Assembly: GCA_020726505.1 (NCBI GenBank)
Contig: JAHLEZ010000037.1
Location: forward strand, 400,076-464,075
Direction of reading: 5' to 3'
Length of the DNA: 64,000 nt
From: Leptodontidium sp. MPI-SDFR-AT-0119
Taxonomy: Eukaryota; Ascomycota; Leotiomycetes; Helotiales; Leptodontidiaceae
This document shows positions 21,189 to 32,745 of the stretch, piece after piece (the first letter of the stretch is position 1; each line of letters starts with the position of its first letter). The position numbers and the translations under genes were made by a program. The notes beneath the pieces are model-generated. The model was not told where the DNA came from. It saw nothing but the letters and a program-made list of their open reading frames with translations, and searched no databases.

Positions 21189-23351
21189 TTTTGTGGTAAG
21201 AAAGAAACAACGGTGGTGGTATTTCAGCTTGGTTTTCAGCTGGTTGATAGAGAGAAGAGCGATTGAATGGTCTTGGGGGAGGAGAAGGGGGAGGAGGGAA
21301 TTGAATGTATTGATACCCTTTTAAGAATCGAGTGTCTGCGAGACCTGAACAAAACCTGAACTAAGTAATGAGAGTATTATTTTGTGATCAAAGAGGGGGG
21401 GGGCAAGCCCTATGAGTCAGAAAGCCATGCAAGAGCTCGAGGTGTATGGGAGAAAAGCCATAACTACCTGCTTCAAAAACATCAAAAATCATACTCGACG
21501 GAAGAAACATCGAGAATATTCTCCTTAATAAAAACAAGAAAAGCCAACAGAAGCGAAGCGAACCCCTGAGAAAGATGACTCTCGCTCGCTCGAGGCGGCG
21601 CTCGCCAGTCCCTTGGCTGGTCTTCGAACACGCGGGGTTCGGAGTTCAAGCCACCACCTCACCAACAAGCCAAGAAATGAACGCCGTGTTGCCCACCATC
21701 CACCCATCCAGAAGCTTCTCCAATTCCGCACCAAATGGTACCTGGGCCGCTGACGTTGAAACAAACTAAATTTACTCACCACTTAAAAAATTTCTTTTCC
21801 CAGTACACGTGCAGCCCTAAATAAAACTCTGTACCTTACCTTAATTACCTACTTTCTTGGTAGGGTAAGGTAGTCCAATGCCAGCAGCCAGCGGCTGTGT
21901 ACCTGTATCCGCCTCCGCTCCTGAAAGGTACGGAGAATTTTTCGCTTAGTGTCGAACCCAGGGGGAAAATTCTTTTTTCCAGGATACCAAAACACCATCA
22001 TGCACGTCAAGAAAAATCTCACGATGTTTCATTCCACAGACAAGTTTCTCAGTCGCACTGGCATGGTGAACGATTTTTAGGTAATTACTGACACATAAAT
22101 CGAGTATTGAAAGCTTGTGTTGTCTTTGTTTTATGGACCTGCAGGCCGCCTGGGAAAATTTTAAAGGGTTTTTTGTTGTGGTACGCTTCGCACGTGTTAC
22201 AGAGAGAGGACTCACTGGGCGATGTGGTGCTGCTGGTGGGTCCGACACCGGCTCTACTCAGCCCAGCCCAGGTCTAGAAGCCCGCTGCGCAGGTGGCAGC
22301 AAGGGGTATTTCCGTTCCATTGGGATTGAGATTGGGAGTGGAAGTGGATATACGATGTAGAAATGGAGATGGAGACAGACGGGATTCGGAATCCACTCCG
22401 AGGCGTGAATAGCCGTGAATCTTCTTACCCACCAAGTAACCAGTGCCAGTCCTATGACTATACTGTTTCTAAATCCAGCTTGTTATTACCCCATAGTCAG
22501 CAGAATTTTCAGATTAGAAGAATCAAATTTTACCCATGCTGAATGTTGGATTTTTCAGGAGTAGGAGAGCACGAATAATACGAAATAATGAGGCGTAATG
22601 ATGTCACTAGGAAAATTATTCAGCTCGTTGGGATGGGATGGGATAGCCGGGATGGATGGTGGTGGCCAATGAAAGAGGTGGTTGGGAGGGAGTGTTGTAT
22701 TATTAATCCTCGCGCCCTGTGGCTGATGAGGGTTGACACTTGACTTGATGAGCAGACCACATCACCAAAATACACCACAGTCATACAGCCACGCCCTTCA
22801 ATTCCGTAGCTGGCTCAAGCTTTGTGTGCAGTAGTCACCATCACCTCACTCACTCTCACCGTGCGGAAGTAATTCGCGCTGTACCTGGGCTGACAGGGCT
22901 GGTCAACCGGGTCCGGTTCGGGTATGCATGTGCCGCGTGCAGGGCGTTCGTCCACACGGCGTTCGCTTCGGCCTTGTTATGTAATTAACGAGAAATCGTC
23001 ATGTTGTTTTGTGTCAGAGGTACACCCAGCAAGGGATGGATGTGAAAATTCGAATTCGATGGATGAGTCGTTTCGTCGTCTGACTACAGTGCAGGGCGCG
23101 TGTGGACTTAACTTATGGGGATTAGTATGGGAAAGGGAGAAATGGATATATAGAGCATGTCTGCTCGATGGGATGGACTCTTTTCTTTTCAGTATCAGAT
23201 CAGAACATCATCTTCACATCACTTCAAAGCAAAGCAATTGAATACACTTGCCACTTCACATCAACTCATCAAAACACAACACAAGACTTCGTACCTCAAC
23301 AACACTACTACTACCTCACTTCACACTTCACAACCAAACCAAACAACCAAA
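21189..23351. other. Long intergenic and 5'-leader region
   Basis: No gene was recognised over 2.1 kb. Around 21560-21680 a GC-rich stretch has an almost B-box-like GAGTTCAAGCC but does not fold as a tRNA. A TATA box lies at 23147-23152. The following 200 bp are C/A-rich (CATCACTTC, CAACAACACTAC), the usual form of a strongly expressed fungal 5' leader for the gene at 23352. Confidence 0.45.
23147..23152 (+). promoter_or_regulatory. TATA box of the small basic protein gene
   Basis: TATATA lies 205 bp upstream of ATG 23352 in an otherwise mixed context and is followed by a CA-rich leader. The position fits a TATA-driven, highly or conditionally expressed gene. Confidence 0.5.
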
Positions 23352-23606
23352 ATGTCTGCACTCTCCACCGCACTCTTCCTCGAGCACCCAGAAGTCGACC
23401 CCGTCTACCAAAAGATGTCCATGGAGAAGACCTCAATGGAGTCTGCCCGCTCCGCAACCTCATCTGAGAAGCACACCAGCACCTTCCACAAGCTAGGCCA
23501 CAAGATCGCAAAGGCCGCTAAGGAGCACCACAAGAGCGTCAACTCGGCTTTCACCGCTTACTACGGATTGCCTGTTATGGATAAGAAGGTCGTTTCGAGG
23601 GCGTAG
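23352..23606 (+). CDS. Small basic hydrophilic protein, 84 aa
   Basis: A single-exon frame from ATG 23352, preceded by the good context ACCAAAATG. The product MSALSTALFLEHPEVDPVYQ... is rich in Ser, Lys and His. It has an amphipathic KLGHKIAKAAKEHHKS segment at about residues 50-65 and ends in a short aromatic block (FTAYYGLP). Codons are strongly C-ending (CTC, ACC, AAG), as in highly expressed fungal genes, and a TATA box and CA-rich leader are present. There is no signal peptide and no known domain. It may be a stress- or conidiation-associated small protein, but the function is unknown. Confidence 0.75.
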   Translation: MSALSTALFLEHPEVDPVYQKMSMEKTSMESARSATSSEKHTSTFHKLGHKIAKAAKEHHKSVNSAFTAYYGLPVMDKKVVSRA

Positions 23607-24548
23607 GAGATTTTTGGGATGGCTGGATTTTCGGCATTGAGATGAGATGGGGATGAGATGGGGACGAGGGGACGGGATGGGACGGAATGCGGGGTGGGAA
23701 AAAGAGGGGATGGATTCAGGATTGACGACTTTTGACTTCTCAGCGACAGGTGCATAGATGATAGATGGAGGGATGGAAAAGCATGGGATGGAGCATTTGA
23801 TGGATTGATGGATGCATAACAGCATGGAGTTTTGGAGATTGGGCATGGATGGGAAAAAGACATAGATACCTACCTACCCGCTGCTTTCTTACTAGACTAG
23901 ACACGAATAATTAATATTAATACTTGAACTCGAAACACTTTGCATTCTTGGATTTCTTAAGTGATATGTTTTCGATGATCATTTTTGGAAGGAAAAAAGT
24001 CGGGGTGGTTCCTTTCGTCAGGGGTGTTTTAGAGCAACGCCACCGATTCGAGCATCTTTGGGTGGGTTCGAACATTTCGCCTTTTGGTTCCCTAATTCAA
24101 AGTAGAAATTTGAGATATAGCCAGATTTATAAGGATTGAATCGATTACCAAAACATGTATCTGCGGGATGACTTGAGGGGACTGCTTCTAATAGGTGCTG
24201 GGAAGGAATCGAGTCTAACTCCGTTTTATGACCCCCCTCGCCTCGCTTATTTATTTCTCTCCACGCTAGGCCAAAATATCAGAGTGAGAAGGCGTCTAGA
24301 AAGACATTCGACAAATGTGGTGACTACAATCAACAAGCCGTAGGCAGTAACAGGGTTTTCATTTATTGCTAAAGTTGACTATTATATCATTCAACCACCA
24401 GTCAGAAAGAAGTTGCGGTACTGGTAAAAGACATCTGTATATAAGTCTCATTTCTAAATCTCAAAAATATATTGATTCTTTCACGCTTGCATCGAGCAAA
24501 CGCCCACTGAAAAATTTAGAGCTCTCGTAACACAGCCAGTCTCACAGC
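23607..24548. other. Intergenic, no gene
   Basis: G/A-rich 3' region of the small gene, with GGGATGG-type short repeats (23640-23850), then AT-richer DNA without frames of interest. Confidence 0.45.
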
Positions 24549-24769
24549 CAGACTTGTCAACGGGTACGGATAATCCAAGGTCCGTCCGATGAAAATCCCT
24601 ACGGGTATTACCACCCGGAAATTTTCGGCGGAATACCCGGATAATAAAGACCTTTATTCTTGGACTTCGGATACTGTCTCGGGTATCCGTCCGTCTATTT
24701 TTTACCCCGGGTAGGGTACCACCCGTCGAGACCTCCGAAGGCCTCCGGGTATACCCTTTGATAACTCTG
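24549..24769. mobile_element. hAT-type MITE, 221 bp
   Basis: The left end CAGACTTGTCAACGGGTA and the inverted right end CAGAGTTATCAAAGGGTA match at 15 of 18 positions. The 8-bp direct repeat CTCACAGC lies exactly outside both ends (24541-24548 and 24770-24777), the target-duplication size of hAT elements. CAGAGTTATCAA is a common form of hAT terminus. The interior consists of CCCGG/GGGTA words with no coding capacity. It is a different TIR family from the elements at 16285 and 37616. Confidence 0.85.
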
Positions 24770-25711
24770 CTCACAGCCAAACTACCAGGTATGGTATTCA
24801 CGAGAACGAAATCCCACGTTTCACATTGAGAAAACTCGATTGTCATCTTGAGCTTATCGACTTTCAAATCCGAGCTCTTCTTTCTTCATAGCTCGCCTCC
24901 TTCCGATCCTTTTTTCGACGCAAACCCCATAGTGTCCAGCTCATCACGTGAAGCAAATTTGTGGAACAGCTTTGCTTGAGACTCAGCAGAATAGGTGCTA
25001 TACTGCTCCTGCGTCAGGAAATAGACAATTAATTTATAAGAAGATAATTTAACCGTACTTGCGTGATTTATAGTCATGTTTTTACCCCTTGCTGACTAGG
25101 AATCGGCCACCGTCGTGAAACGGTGGCCCTCTGAGAATCTCTTCATCTTCTCACCACCATCTTTATTTTTGACACCGTTACCACACTTTTTTTTTTTTGA
25201 TACTGAGGGCCTGGAAAATGGGCCCGATGATCATACGGCGCGTTCTCGTATGTATCCATCGTATCCGTTATATGCAAATCCACCTCCTGCTGTAAAAGGG
25301 CAATGACTGGAATATTAATTATAAACAGTCTTCAAAGGGATCTGCTTTCTGTTGTGACGTGGTTCTTATCGCCCTGTTTCGTTGAGAGTTTCCGAGGATG
25401 TGTGGTTCTTAAGTTTATTGTTCTAGAGCTCATTTTGGGCAGTATGATACCTCTTGGACGGAATTTGAGACAGTCTTCCGTGGAAGCTGTACTCCACTCG
25501 TATATTTAGTAGAAACAAATATAGATGCGTTGTTCGTTCAAGTCGCTTTGCTATCCAGGTGCCTGAGTGCATGTCGCTTGAGTCAGAACCATATCAACAC
25601 CTCAAAAACTCCTGCCCCTATTCATCAACAATGAAGTTCTAGTGGTGTAAGGACATCGATAAAATCTTTATCTGGGTTTAAACCTTTCGAAATATTTAGA
25701 AGTTCTTCTTC
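24770..25711. other. Intergenic, no gene
   Basis: Nothing recognised. A short T run lies at about 25190-25198, and weak frames lack coding character. Confidence 0.4.
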
Positions 25712-26809
25712 GTGTCAATTTCGAACAATTCTCGCAAGTGTGACCCCTCCATCTACGTCTCGTTTCCTACCCAAGCACCCACCGTGCAACCGGGTTGGAT
25801 GTGGCCGGACGATGAACCCCCTCTCCGAGTCGTGATCAACGGACCGCGCCAAACCTTCCTCCTCCTCGAAAAAGATGATCCCAACATGATTCTCTGCTAC
25901 TATTGCCAAGAGCTGCATCCTATCGCCGGTGCTGGGGTGGTTTAGTACAACTGTATGTTCTGGGTTGAGACATGGCCTTGGAGTGACGGGTTCAATTTCT
26001 GCGAGGTCCAGAAGATCATGAAGATGCATCGGCTAGGCTAACTTACGAATTAGCGACTGGGACTTCTCTCTCGAGAATGGATCTTACCGCAGCGCGCTCG
26101 CGCAATCGAGGGCTCATACACATCTGGGTGCGAGACGGCGAAGTGCAGGGAAGCGCGGGTGGTGGGAGGGAAATTCATGGTTCGGACGCAGCAGTGGATC
26201 GTGTTCGCTTCATTGGAGTCAGCTCAAGCTGGCACAAACCCTTCCTCGTATGATGGAGTGTGTTCGCACTTACAGGGAAATACCGAGAGGGGATTCATGG
26301 CTGACGACATCCCCTTCTTTCGTGAGGACTTCTCAACCATAGACCCTACAGAAGATCGCCTGCGGGCTACAATCGAGAGAAAGATCCATAGCCACGGAAT
26401 GACTTCTGCTCCTACTCCAAGACTTCAACAATGCCTGATGTGCGAAGCGGAGTATATTGTTGATTCGATCGACTTGAAGTACTGCTTTGCTGTCGTCGTC
26501 ACAACGTGGCACTGCATGGGGGAAGGAATCACACCGCTTGGTCCTGCTTGGGAGCGGCACTTTGGGTTCCAAATGCCTTTCCCAACGCTCACTCATCATC
26601 CGGATAGTCAGGTACGGTATTTCGAAGCTACGTCTACCGGAAAGGTACTCGAATATCGACCGGATGAGCTGAAGAACATCCTTGTGGTTTTTATGAATGC
26701 ACATGAACGGAGGCTAGAGTGGAAGAAGTTGGCAACGGAGTTAAAGCGAGGGCCTCGTGGTAGAGGCAGTAGGAAGGAGATGAAGGCGCTGCGAAGTGGG
26801 TGGTGGTGA
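25712..26809 (+). pseudogene. Relic of a fungal F-box-type protein with Cys-pair motif
   Basis: The left part reads RQTFLLLEKDDPNMILCYYCQELHP, close to the [F/L]LLLEKD...CxxCxxLHP block found after the F-box in a large family of Pezizomycotina proteins. The right part has CLMCEAEYIVDSI and VVVTTWHCMGEGITPLGPAWERHF, matching the later CxxC...TTWHxLG block. No F-box and no ATG precede the first block, since its open frame begins only at a GTG. An in-frame TAG follows GAGVV at about 25943, and the middle (25950-26230) does not stay in one frame. A truncated, decaying gene is the simplest reading. A rearranged functional gene using ATG 26159 or later is possible. Confidence 0.5.
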
Positions 26810-27574
26810 ATGAGGCGACAATGAAGGAGGTCCCCCCCCCCCACCGGGTGAGAGAGTCTAAGGAAGGAGAGGTTGCATGGACAAAAGCTTTTGGGAGAGC
26901 CTCTAAGTTACACAGCTTTTGTGTACACTACATAATGAGAATTGTATGAAGGGAAGGAAAAAAATGTGGTTTAGGATACAGTTTGGAGTAGATCCCTATG
27001 TACAAAATGAGAGTGAAGATAGAACCTAGAAGTTACTGGACGAAAGTTCCGCTGACGAGAAACCTGGCACGATAAATGATGAGAGAGATTCCAATCAATT
27101 ATCTCCTTTAATCTGAGTTACCAGCAATAATAGCATGGCTCTCGACTGGGGATTAATGGTTATCCATACACTCTGCACTGAAAAGTACATCCTCCTAGAC
27201 TTTTTGTGGAAAAGGCTCCGACTAACCCCAGAATTTGTAAGCAGGAATCCAACACTTACACCACCGATCCAAGTTCCCCACTTCCCGTTCTCCGCTGCTC
27301 TCGCGAATCATGCATCTGCGAAGCTCCATTCTCTATCTCAAATACACCATTTGTAAGCATTCAATAAAGTGTGGCTTAGCTTTGAAGCGTGGATTGTTAT
27401 GTCTCCGCGTTGCGTCACCAAGGGAGAAGGAATCAGGTGTTCGCTTCGGAGGCGGGCTTTCGGGCTTGAGATTTAATAGCCGAAGGTGCGAGGTCTTGAT
27501 CGCGTAGGGTTGTTTACCAAGCCATCCTGAGAAAGTGCGATCAATGAAGAAATGGCTTATTAGTTGAGGTGGAA
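26810..27574. other. Intergenic, no gene
   Basis: It begins with a C10 run at about 26832-26841. No frame of interest follows. The right end is the promoter of the NmrA-like gene. Confidence 0.45.
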
Positions 27575-27582
27575 TATATAAA
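27575..27582 (+). promoter_or_regulatory. TATA box of the NmrA-like gene
   Basis: TATATAAA lies 169 bp before ATG 27744, followed by a pyrimidine-rich leader (CTTCTTTTTCTCTGC), a common fungal promoter layout. Confidence 0.6.
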
Positions 27583-27743
27583 GCTGAAGGATTGCTTTGT
27601 GAGATGTCTTCTTTTTCTCTGCAGTACGCTTCATCATTAAATCTCCTCTTCTTCAATTCAATAAGACAGAAAAATACCAGCTTCATCTACACACAAGAAT
27701 TCTCACAGACTTCTAATTAGATCGAAATCCATTTTACGTCAAT

Positions 27744-29064
27744 ATGTCGGCAGCTAAGAAAATCATCGCTATCATCGGAGCCACTGGTGCTCAAGGAGGC
27801 TCGGTCGTGAATTCGATCCTCGCTGATTCCAAGATGAGCCCCCAATGGGCAATCCGCGGAATCACTCGCGATGCCTCGAAGGACTCGTCCAAGAAACTCG
27901 CCAGCCAAGGCGTCGAGGTCGTCACTGTAAGTCTTCTCAACATGAAATCAAAATTAAACGTAGTTTGGATAGACCGCTGACAGATCCGATGCGATAGGGC
28001 GATGTGAACTCCAAGGCTAGCATGCTCGCTGCTTTCAAAGGAGCGTATGCCGTCTTCGCAGTGACGAACTACTGGGAGACGATGGATTCGAAGGTTGAAA
28101 TTGAGCAGGGCAAGAACCTGGCTGATGCTGCGCTGGAGTCTGGCGTCCAGCATTTCATCTGGAGTTCTCTCCCAAACGTTACTGAAGGTACAGTACATCT
28201 TCATCCTACATCTCCCCCTACATTCAATTTCATTTCATTCAACAATCAAAACTCTCTAATGATCCCCCTTATCCTCTCTCTCATATGTCGTAGTGAGCCT
28301 TTTTCGCTGACAAAATCAAAATCAAAAGCCACCAACGGACAACTCAAGAACGTCCACCATTTTGACAGCAAAGCCGCAGTCGAAACCTACATCCGCACCA
28401 CCTCCCTCCCAGCAACCTACATGATGCCCGGATTCTACATGTCCAACCTCCCCGGCCAGGCGTTCAAGCCCTCACCCCCCAACAACGCCTGGACACTCAG
28501 CATGCCCGTCCCCTCCGCCTCCCCCGTCCCGCTCTTCGCAACCGTAGAAGACACCGGAAAATTTGTCAAAGGGATCCTTAACAACCGCTCCGAGACGCTA
28601 GGCAAGCACGTCCTGGCTGCTACCAAGTATTATTCCTTTGACGAGGTTATTGAGGTGTTCAAGAAGGTTTATCCTGAGGCTGGGAAGACGGCGGGGTATT
28701 ATGAGGCTCCGCATGAGGTGTATCTCGGCTGGATGAAGGGCGCGGGATTGCCTGATTTTGCGGCGGAGGAGCTGTTGGAGAATATGAGGCTGTTGAATGA
28801 GGGGGGGTATTATGGGGGTGAGAGCTTGGAGTGGAGTGCTTCTGTGAGTGGTGATTTCTCATTCTTCTCCTCCTCGTTCCCTTCATTCCTTGTTTCCTAG
28901 CATCGTTTGACTTGGTTTAATTTTGAATTGGTTCGGTTTGATATGGTTTGATATGATTGAAGAGCTTGGAGCTGATCTGTTGGTGTATGTAGCTTGTCGA
29001 TGAGCCCTTGACGACTTGGGAGGAGTTTATCAAGAGCTCCAAGGTCTTTGCGGATTTGAAGTAA
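27744..29064 (+). CDS. NmrA-like family NAD(P)-binding protein
   Basis: Four exons: 27744-27926, 27998-28187, 28329-28843 and 28993-29064. Introns have GTAAGT, GTACAG and GTGAGT donors, and all joins keep frame. The product is about 319 aa. The Rossmann glycine motif GATGAQGGSV is at residues 11-20, followed by the beta-strand ending RGITRD. WSSLPNVTE joined to ATNGQLKNVHHFDSKAAVETYIR is the typical NmrA substrate-side region. FYMSNLP, the FATVEDTGKFV block and the C-terminal LTTWEEFIKSS follow the family pattern. Such proteins bind NAD(P) as redox sensors or act as atypical reductases. No Tyr-x3-Lys active site is expected. Cytosolic. Confidence 0.92.
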
Positions 29065-29163
29065 AGCCGTAAAACCAAAAGCTCGCTTCGCTGACGAGCG
29101 GCCCCATTGGCAAACCCGCGGCCCTCAGTTAAGCCAGGGCTAAGGTCTCGTATGATGAGATAG

Positions 29164-29195
29164 TTTTTTTTTGGGGGGGGGGGGGGGGGGGGGGG
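29164..29195. repeat. T9-G23 homopolymer tract
   Basis: Nine T (29164-29172) run directly into 23 G (29173-29195), about 100 bp after the stop of the NmrA-like gene. A long oligo-G of this size is rare in fungal genomes. Its exact length is uncertain because sequencing and assembly slip in such runs. Confidence 0.9.
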
Positions 29196-29449
29196 AAGGA
29201 GGTTTCAGGTTGTTTTGCTTTTCAAACGAAGATGAAGGAGAAAATGAATAGATATGTGAAATAAATAAGTAGCCTCCTTCCAAAGAAGGAGAAAAATATG
29301 TTTGCATAAGAAATGAAATGAAGCGTTTACTGGCAAAATTTTGTGCTGTTGAATTGCCTCCTCTGGTGGGCTTATATCGAATCTGGATAGAACACTTGAT
29401 AGAAGATGCTCACTTAACCCTCTAATCATTGGATCAACAAGTCCAAGTT

Positions 29450-30580
29450 TCAAACATAAAAAGATAACGAATTCCCAGCCCCATCCACTGCTGGGTCAAA
29501 CACTTCCTCAGCCACACCAGCCGAAGAATTCGTAGCAGCAGAAATCCTCGCCTCCTCCAAAATCATCTTCCTTCCCTCTCCCGTCGACAAAACCCTCCAA
29601 TGCAGTTCCCTCAACTCCGGCACCACATCATTTCCATTCTCCCCCCTCAAACTCCCTAGTTCCACAATATCTCTATACCGTCTCGCAAACCACTGCTGTC
29701 TACGATCAACAAGTAAACCATCTAAATACAACCTCCCACTCTTCATCTCTAACCCAGATAAATACTCTAGCCCAGCGTGAGAACGTAATGGCGATCCTGG
29801 GTTCTTACTGGCTTCTAACTCCAGAGTTTCGCCTACGATCGTGAGACTTCTCAAGCTAGGAAATGAAGGTAACACGCGTGCTAGCATGGTGAATAAACTC
29901 CTCCTCTGCTGAGAGTTATGACATCGCACTCCATGTCTTAGGGCGAGATGTTGGACATTCTCTAGACCACTCAGTTTCGGACCCCTACCTCTCAAATCTA
30001 CCCCTAGACATATCGTCAAATCAACACGTCGGAACTTCCTAGGTAGGCGACGCAATCCCCGTGGCGCTTCCGATAAGCACAGTTCATCGAGGAATAAAAT
30101 ATCGCGGGTGAATGAGAAGTATATCTCTACTATATCCTTAGCATTTGGTGAGGAATTGTTGAATGTGCGGACGTAGATACGTGATGCCACGGCGTGGGAT
30201 TCGCGGCAAACGAGGAGAGCGGAGGGAGGAGAGGAGTCGCTGCGGAAACTGTAGTCGGTGGAGTGTGTGGTTGGAGTGGGTTTGGGGCGGCGACGAGAAC
30301 CGGGTTTCATGCCTATGCGCTTTGAGAGGGGTTGTTGGCGCCGGGTGTGAGGGTGAAGGAGATGGAGACGGGTGCATTCGAGGGAGATTATTCGGGGGGT
30401 GGGGAGCGACAGGTGCCAGATTTGAGAGCGGATCTCGGGTGGGAGGAGGGGGAATTGTGGGAATGTGGATGGGGTTGAGTTTGAGGTTGAGGTGGATGGG
30501 AAGGGTGTTGAGAATGAGGGTCGGCTGATAGGCGACGGGTGTGAGATTAGATTGTGATGATGAGGCGAGAGGGAGGCCAT
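29450..30580 (-). CDS. 2EXR-domain protein, 376 aa
   Basis: Single exon from ATG 30580. A Ser/Pro-rich start is followed by FPQFPLLPPEIRSQIWHLSLPTPRII (residues about 40-66), the signature of the fungal 2EXR domain (PF20150: FxxLPxELRxxIW...PRV). LLVCRESHAVASRIYVRTF, the RSQA-like second element, lies near residue 122. The rest is leucine-rich and ends GNSLSFYV. The domain is widespread in Pezizomycotina, and its function is unknown. A decayed paralogue with the same C-terminal motif follows upstream at 30984-31760, so this was a tandem pair. Confidence 0.88.
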   Translation of the reverse strand: MASLSPHHHNLISHPSPISRPSFSTPFPSTSTSNSTPSTFPQFPLLPPEIRSQIWHLSLPTPRIISLECTRLHLLHPHTRRQQPLSKRIGMKPGSRRRPKPTPTTHSTDYSFRSDSSPPSALLVCRESHAVASRIYVRTFNNSSPNAKDIVEIYFSFTRDILFLDELCLSEAPRGLRRLPRKFRRVDLTICLGVDLRGRGPKLSGLENVQHLALRHGVRCHNSQQRRSLFTMLARVLPSFPSLRSLTIVGETLELEASKNPGSPLRSHAGLEYLSGLEMKSGRLYLDGLLVDRRQQWFARRYRDIVELGSLRGENGNDVVPELRELHWRVLSTGEGRKMILEEARISAATNSSAGVAEEVFDPAVDGAGNSLSFYV

Positions 30581-30983
30581 GGTTGATTTGTTTAATGCTA
30601 GTGCGGAAGCATGTCAGAGAAAACAGGAAAAGTTGACAGTTGAAGGCTGAAACTGGATGATTTGTCTTAGAAGGAGGTTAGTAGTAATGTTACCTCGCCG
30701 CACTCGCTTACGTAGCATGGCTTGGGGCTATTTATAGGGATTAGCCTCACATAATAAAGTACGGCATTAAACAATTATTTCCGGAACAACTCCAAACATA
30801 TTATAAAATTAAGAAATACGCCGATTGGTTGCAAACGAGAAGATAGAAACGAGTTTTCATTCCGGTGCTGACTAACTGAACTGAGAAAGAGAATTCGTTT
30901 TGCAATTGTTGAGGGGGATATGTATCAGGCTTGCTGAGAAGCTCGTTGCTAGTGCCGCCACCGCCAGATGTGACTTGAGAATA
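30581..30983. other. Intergenic, no gene
   Basis: Promoter side of the 2EXR gene. AT-rich, nothing else recognised. Confidence 0.45.
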
Positions 30984-31760
30984 CTACTCTAAGTCCGGAA
31001 GTGTAAAGGACAGCGAGTTTCCCAGTAGACCTAGAGTGGTAGCAGAGCGCTCGCAACAAGGCGGGTTCCTTTCACTTAATAAGCGAACTCGTTCCAACAG
31101 ACGTTTCTCACCCTCCGGCATAGAGATGATCTTGTAATGAAGCACTCGCAAGTGTGGTGCTGTGCCTGGCTTGCGCCCTATCTTCAACGTGCCCAAATTC
31201 ACGTTACGGCCGTTTAACATTAGTCCTCTTCCGCGCCGATTTTCATGATTTACTTGACCTGCATAGCGACAGATCTACGACCTTCTAGAAAGAGCCGATC
31301 CTCGTCGCCGGTGACGTTTTCCATGCTCTTGAGGTTGGCGTGGGAGCTGAGCTGTTTTGTTGGGTCCATGTCAGGGAGGTCGTGTTTTGACAGGATGAGT
31401 GTGTAGGTCCGAATATTGGGAAATTCGGATATGAATTCTTCCAGCCGTAGCTAGAAACGATTGACCTCGCTAACCATCAAAACTGCCAGATACTCTGCTC
31501 GACTCGACGGAGGTCCTTGGCAGCTATGCTTAGGCCGCTGATGCTCAGCCGGGTTGTTAACCAAGATGCGTCAGCAAACCCGGAACTTAAATGAATTACC
31601 ATGAACTGAGTGTCGTAGAGAAACAAAGCATCCAGAGAGAAATCGAAATACGTATGCGGTCGGACTCCACTGCTGCCAAAGGAGCGGGTGCAGAACCGTA
31701 CTGCTACGGCGTGGGAGTTTAATGGAGACTCGCGGATTCAATCGACACCAATGTGGGATT
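30984..31760 (-). pseudogene. Decayed 2EXR-family paralogue
   Basis: The minus strand preserves, in changing frames, NSHAVAVRFCTRSF...YFDFSLDALFLYDTQ (31750-31610) and FISEFPNIRTYTLILSKHDLPDMD (about 31440-31370). It also preserves APHLRVLHYKIISMPEGEKRLLERVRLLSE ending LLGNSLSFTLPDLE (31160-30984). These parallel SHAVASRIYVRTF, the middle, and the GNSLSF end of the neighbouring gene. Stops and frame changes separate the pieces, and the N-terminal FPELPxEIR block is gone. Confidence 0.7.
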
Positions 31761-32745
31761 TCAGAAGTGGAGATTAATTCTCCTCATCATTACGTTGAAA
31801 AAAAAACGTAGCTAGGTAAGGTGGTTAGCAGTGACAGCAGACAACTTCAAGTGGTATTATCGTAACACCCTCGCTTGCAGCCAGATAATCCATTAGATAT
31901 GGGACCAAGAGATGCCCGAGTCAATTGAACGATGCTTAGGATTAATGACGCGAACAATGCAACTTTTCTTAACATAACACCAAGACAGGAATAAGCAGCA
32001 AAACAAAGTAAACAAATCAACATGTATGCAAAAAGGGGGTGTGAAAGGAGAGGCTTGATTGGGAGCCCAACTCCAGAGTGTCAATTACGACAAGGGAAGG
32101 CAAATACTTTGTCATCCATCGTAATATCAATGTCAATGTCACGTCAAGTGAAGCTATTCACAATCCGATGATGCTTGTTGATCTCTTTGTTTAGTTCAGG
32201 GGAAGTCGAAGTGGAAGTCGGCAATTCATTTGCCCGTGCTGAGAACCAGTTGACTTAGGGCCCCACTTAGAGTCTGGTTTCAAGCCAATCACCAGTACTG
32301 CAGTCACGTGCCGACGCGGTTCGCGTTGATTGATTTTCTCGTCTCGAGGTGGCAGCCTTTCCCCTCGAGTCCTGAACTTCTTCCATCCCCCCTTTCTCCC
32401 TTCGATCTACATCCTCAACCTCATCCCCTTCGAGGAACACTCCCACTCCTACTCCCACTCATTGATCCTACATCGCGTCTTGTGTGCGTCAACACCTTCA
32501 ATTCCCATCACTTCCCCTCCTCAATTGCCTCGATAAGGCCCTGCGACCCTGGCAATCAGTGGCGGTCCTGCACGCACCCGCCCTCGATCCACAGCACCAC
32601 CCCCCAAGCAATCCACGACCAACAATCAACTCTGAACCATACAGGCAATCTTCTATGAAGACATTGCACCTGTCTCTACTATTGTACTAGACAACATCTG
32701 CCATCTGCCATCTGCCGACTGTCCAGCAACAGCTGTCCTTCGAAG
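31761..32745. other. Intergenic, RAD16 promoter side
   Basis: No gene was recognised. The last 400 bp before 32746 are very C/T-rich (CTCCCACTCCTACTCCCACTC), as in fungal 5' leaders of constitutive genes. Confidence 0.5.

Noticed and set aside
21560..21690. Possible tRNA (GAGTTCAAGCC, GC-rich stems)
   Set aside because: The T-arm stem does not pair and no acceptor stem or anticodon arm can be drawn.
24481..24867. 128-codon minus-strand frame
   Set aside because: It lies across the 221-bp hAT MITE and its target duplications, so the frame is incidental.
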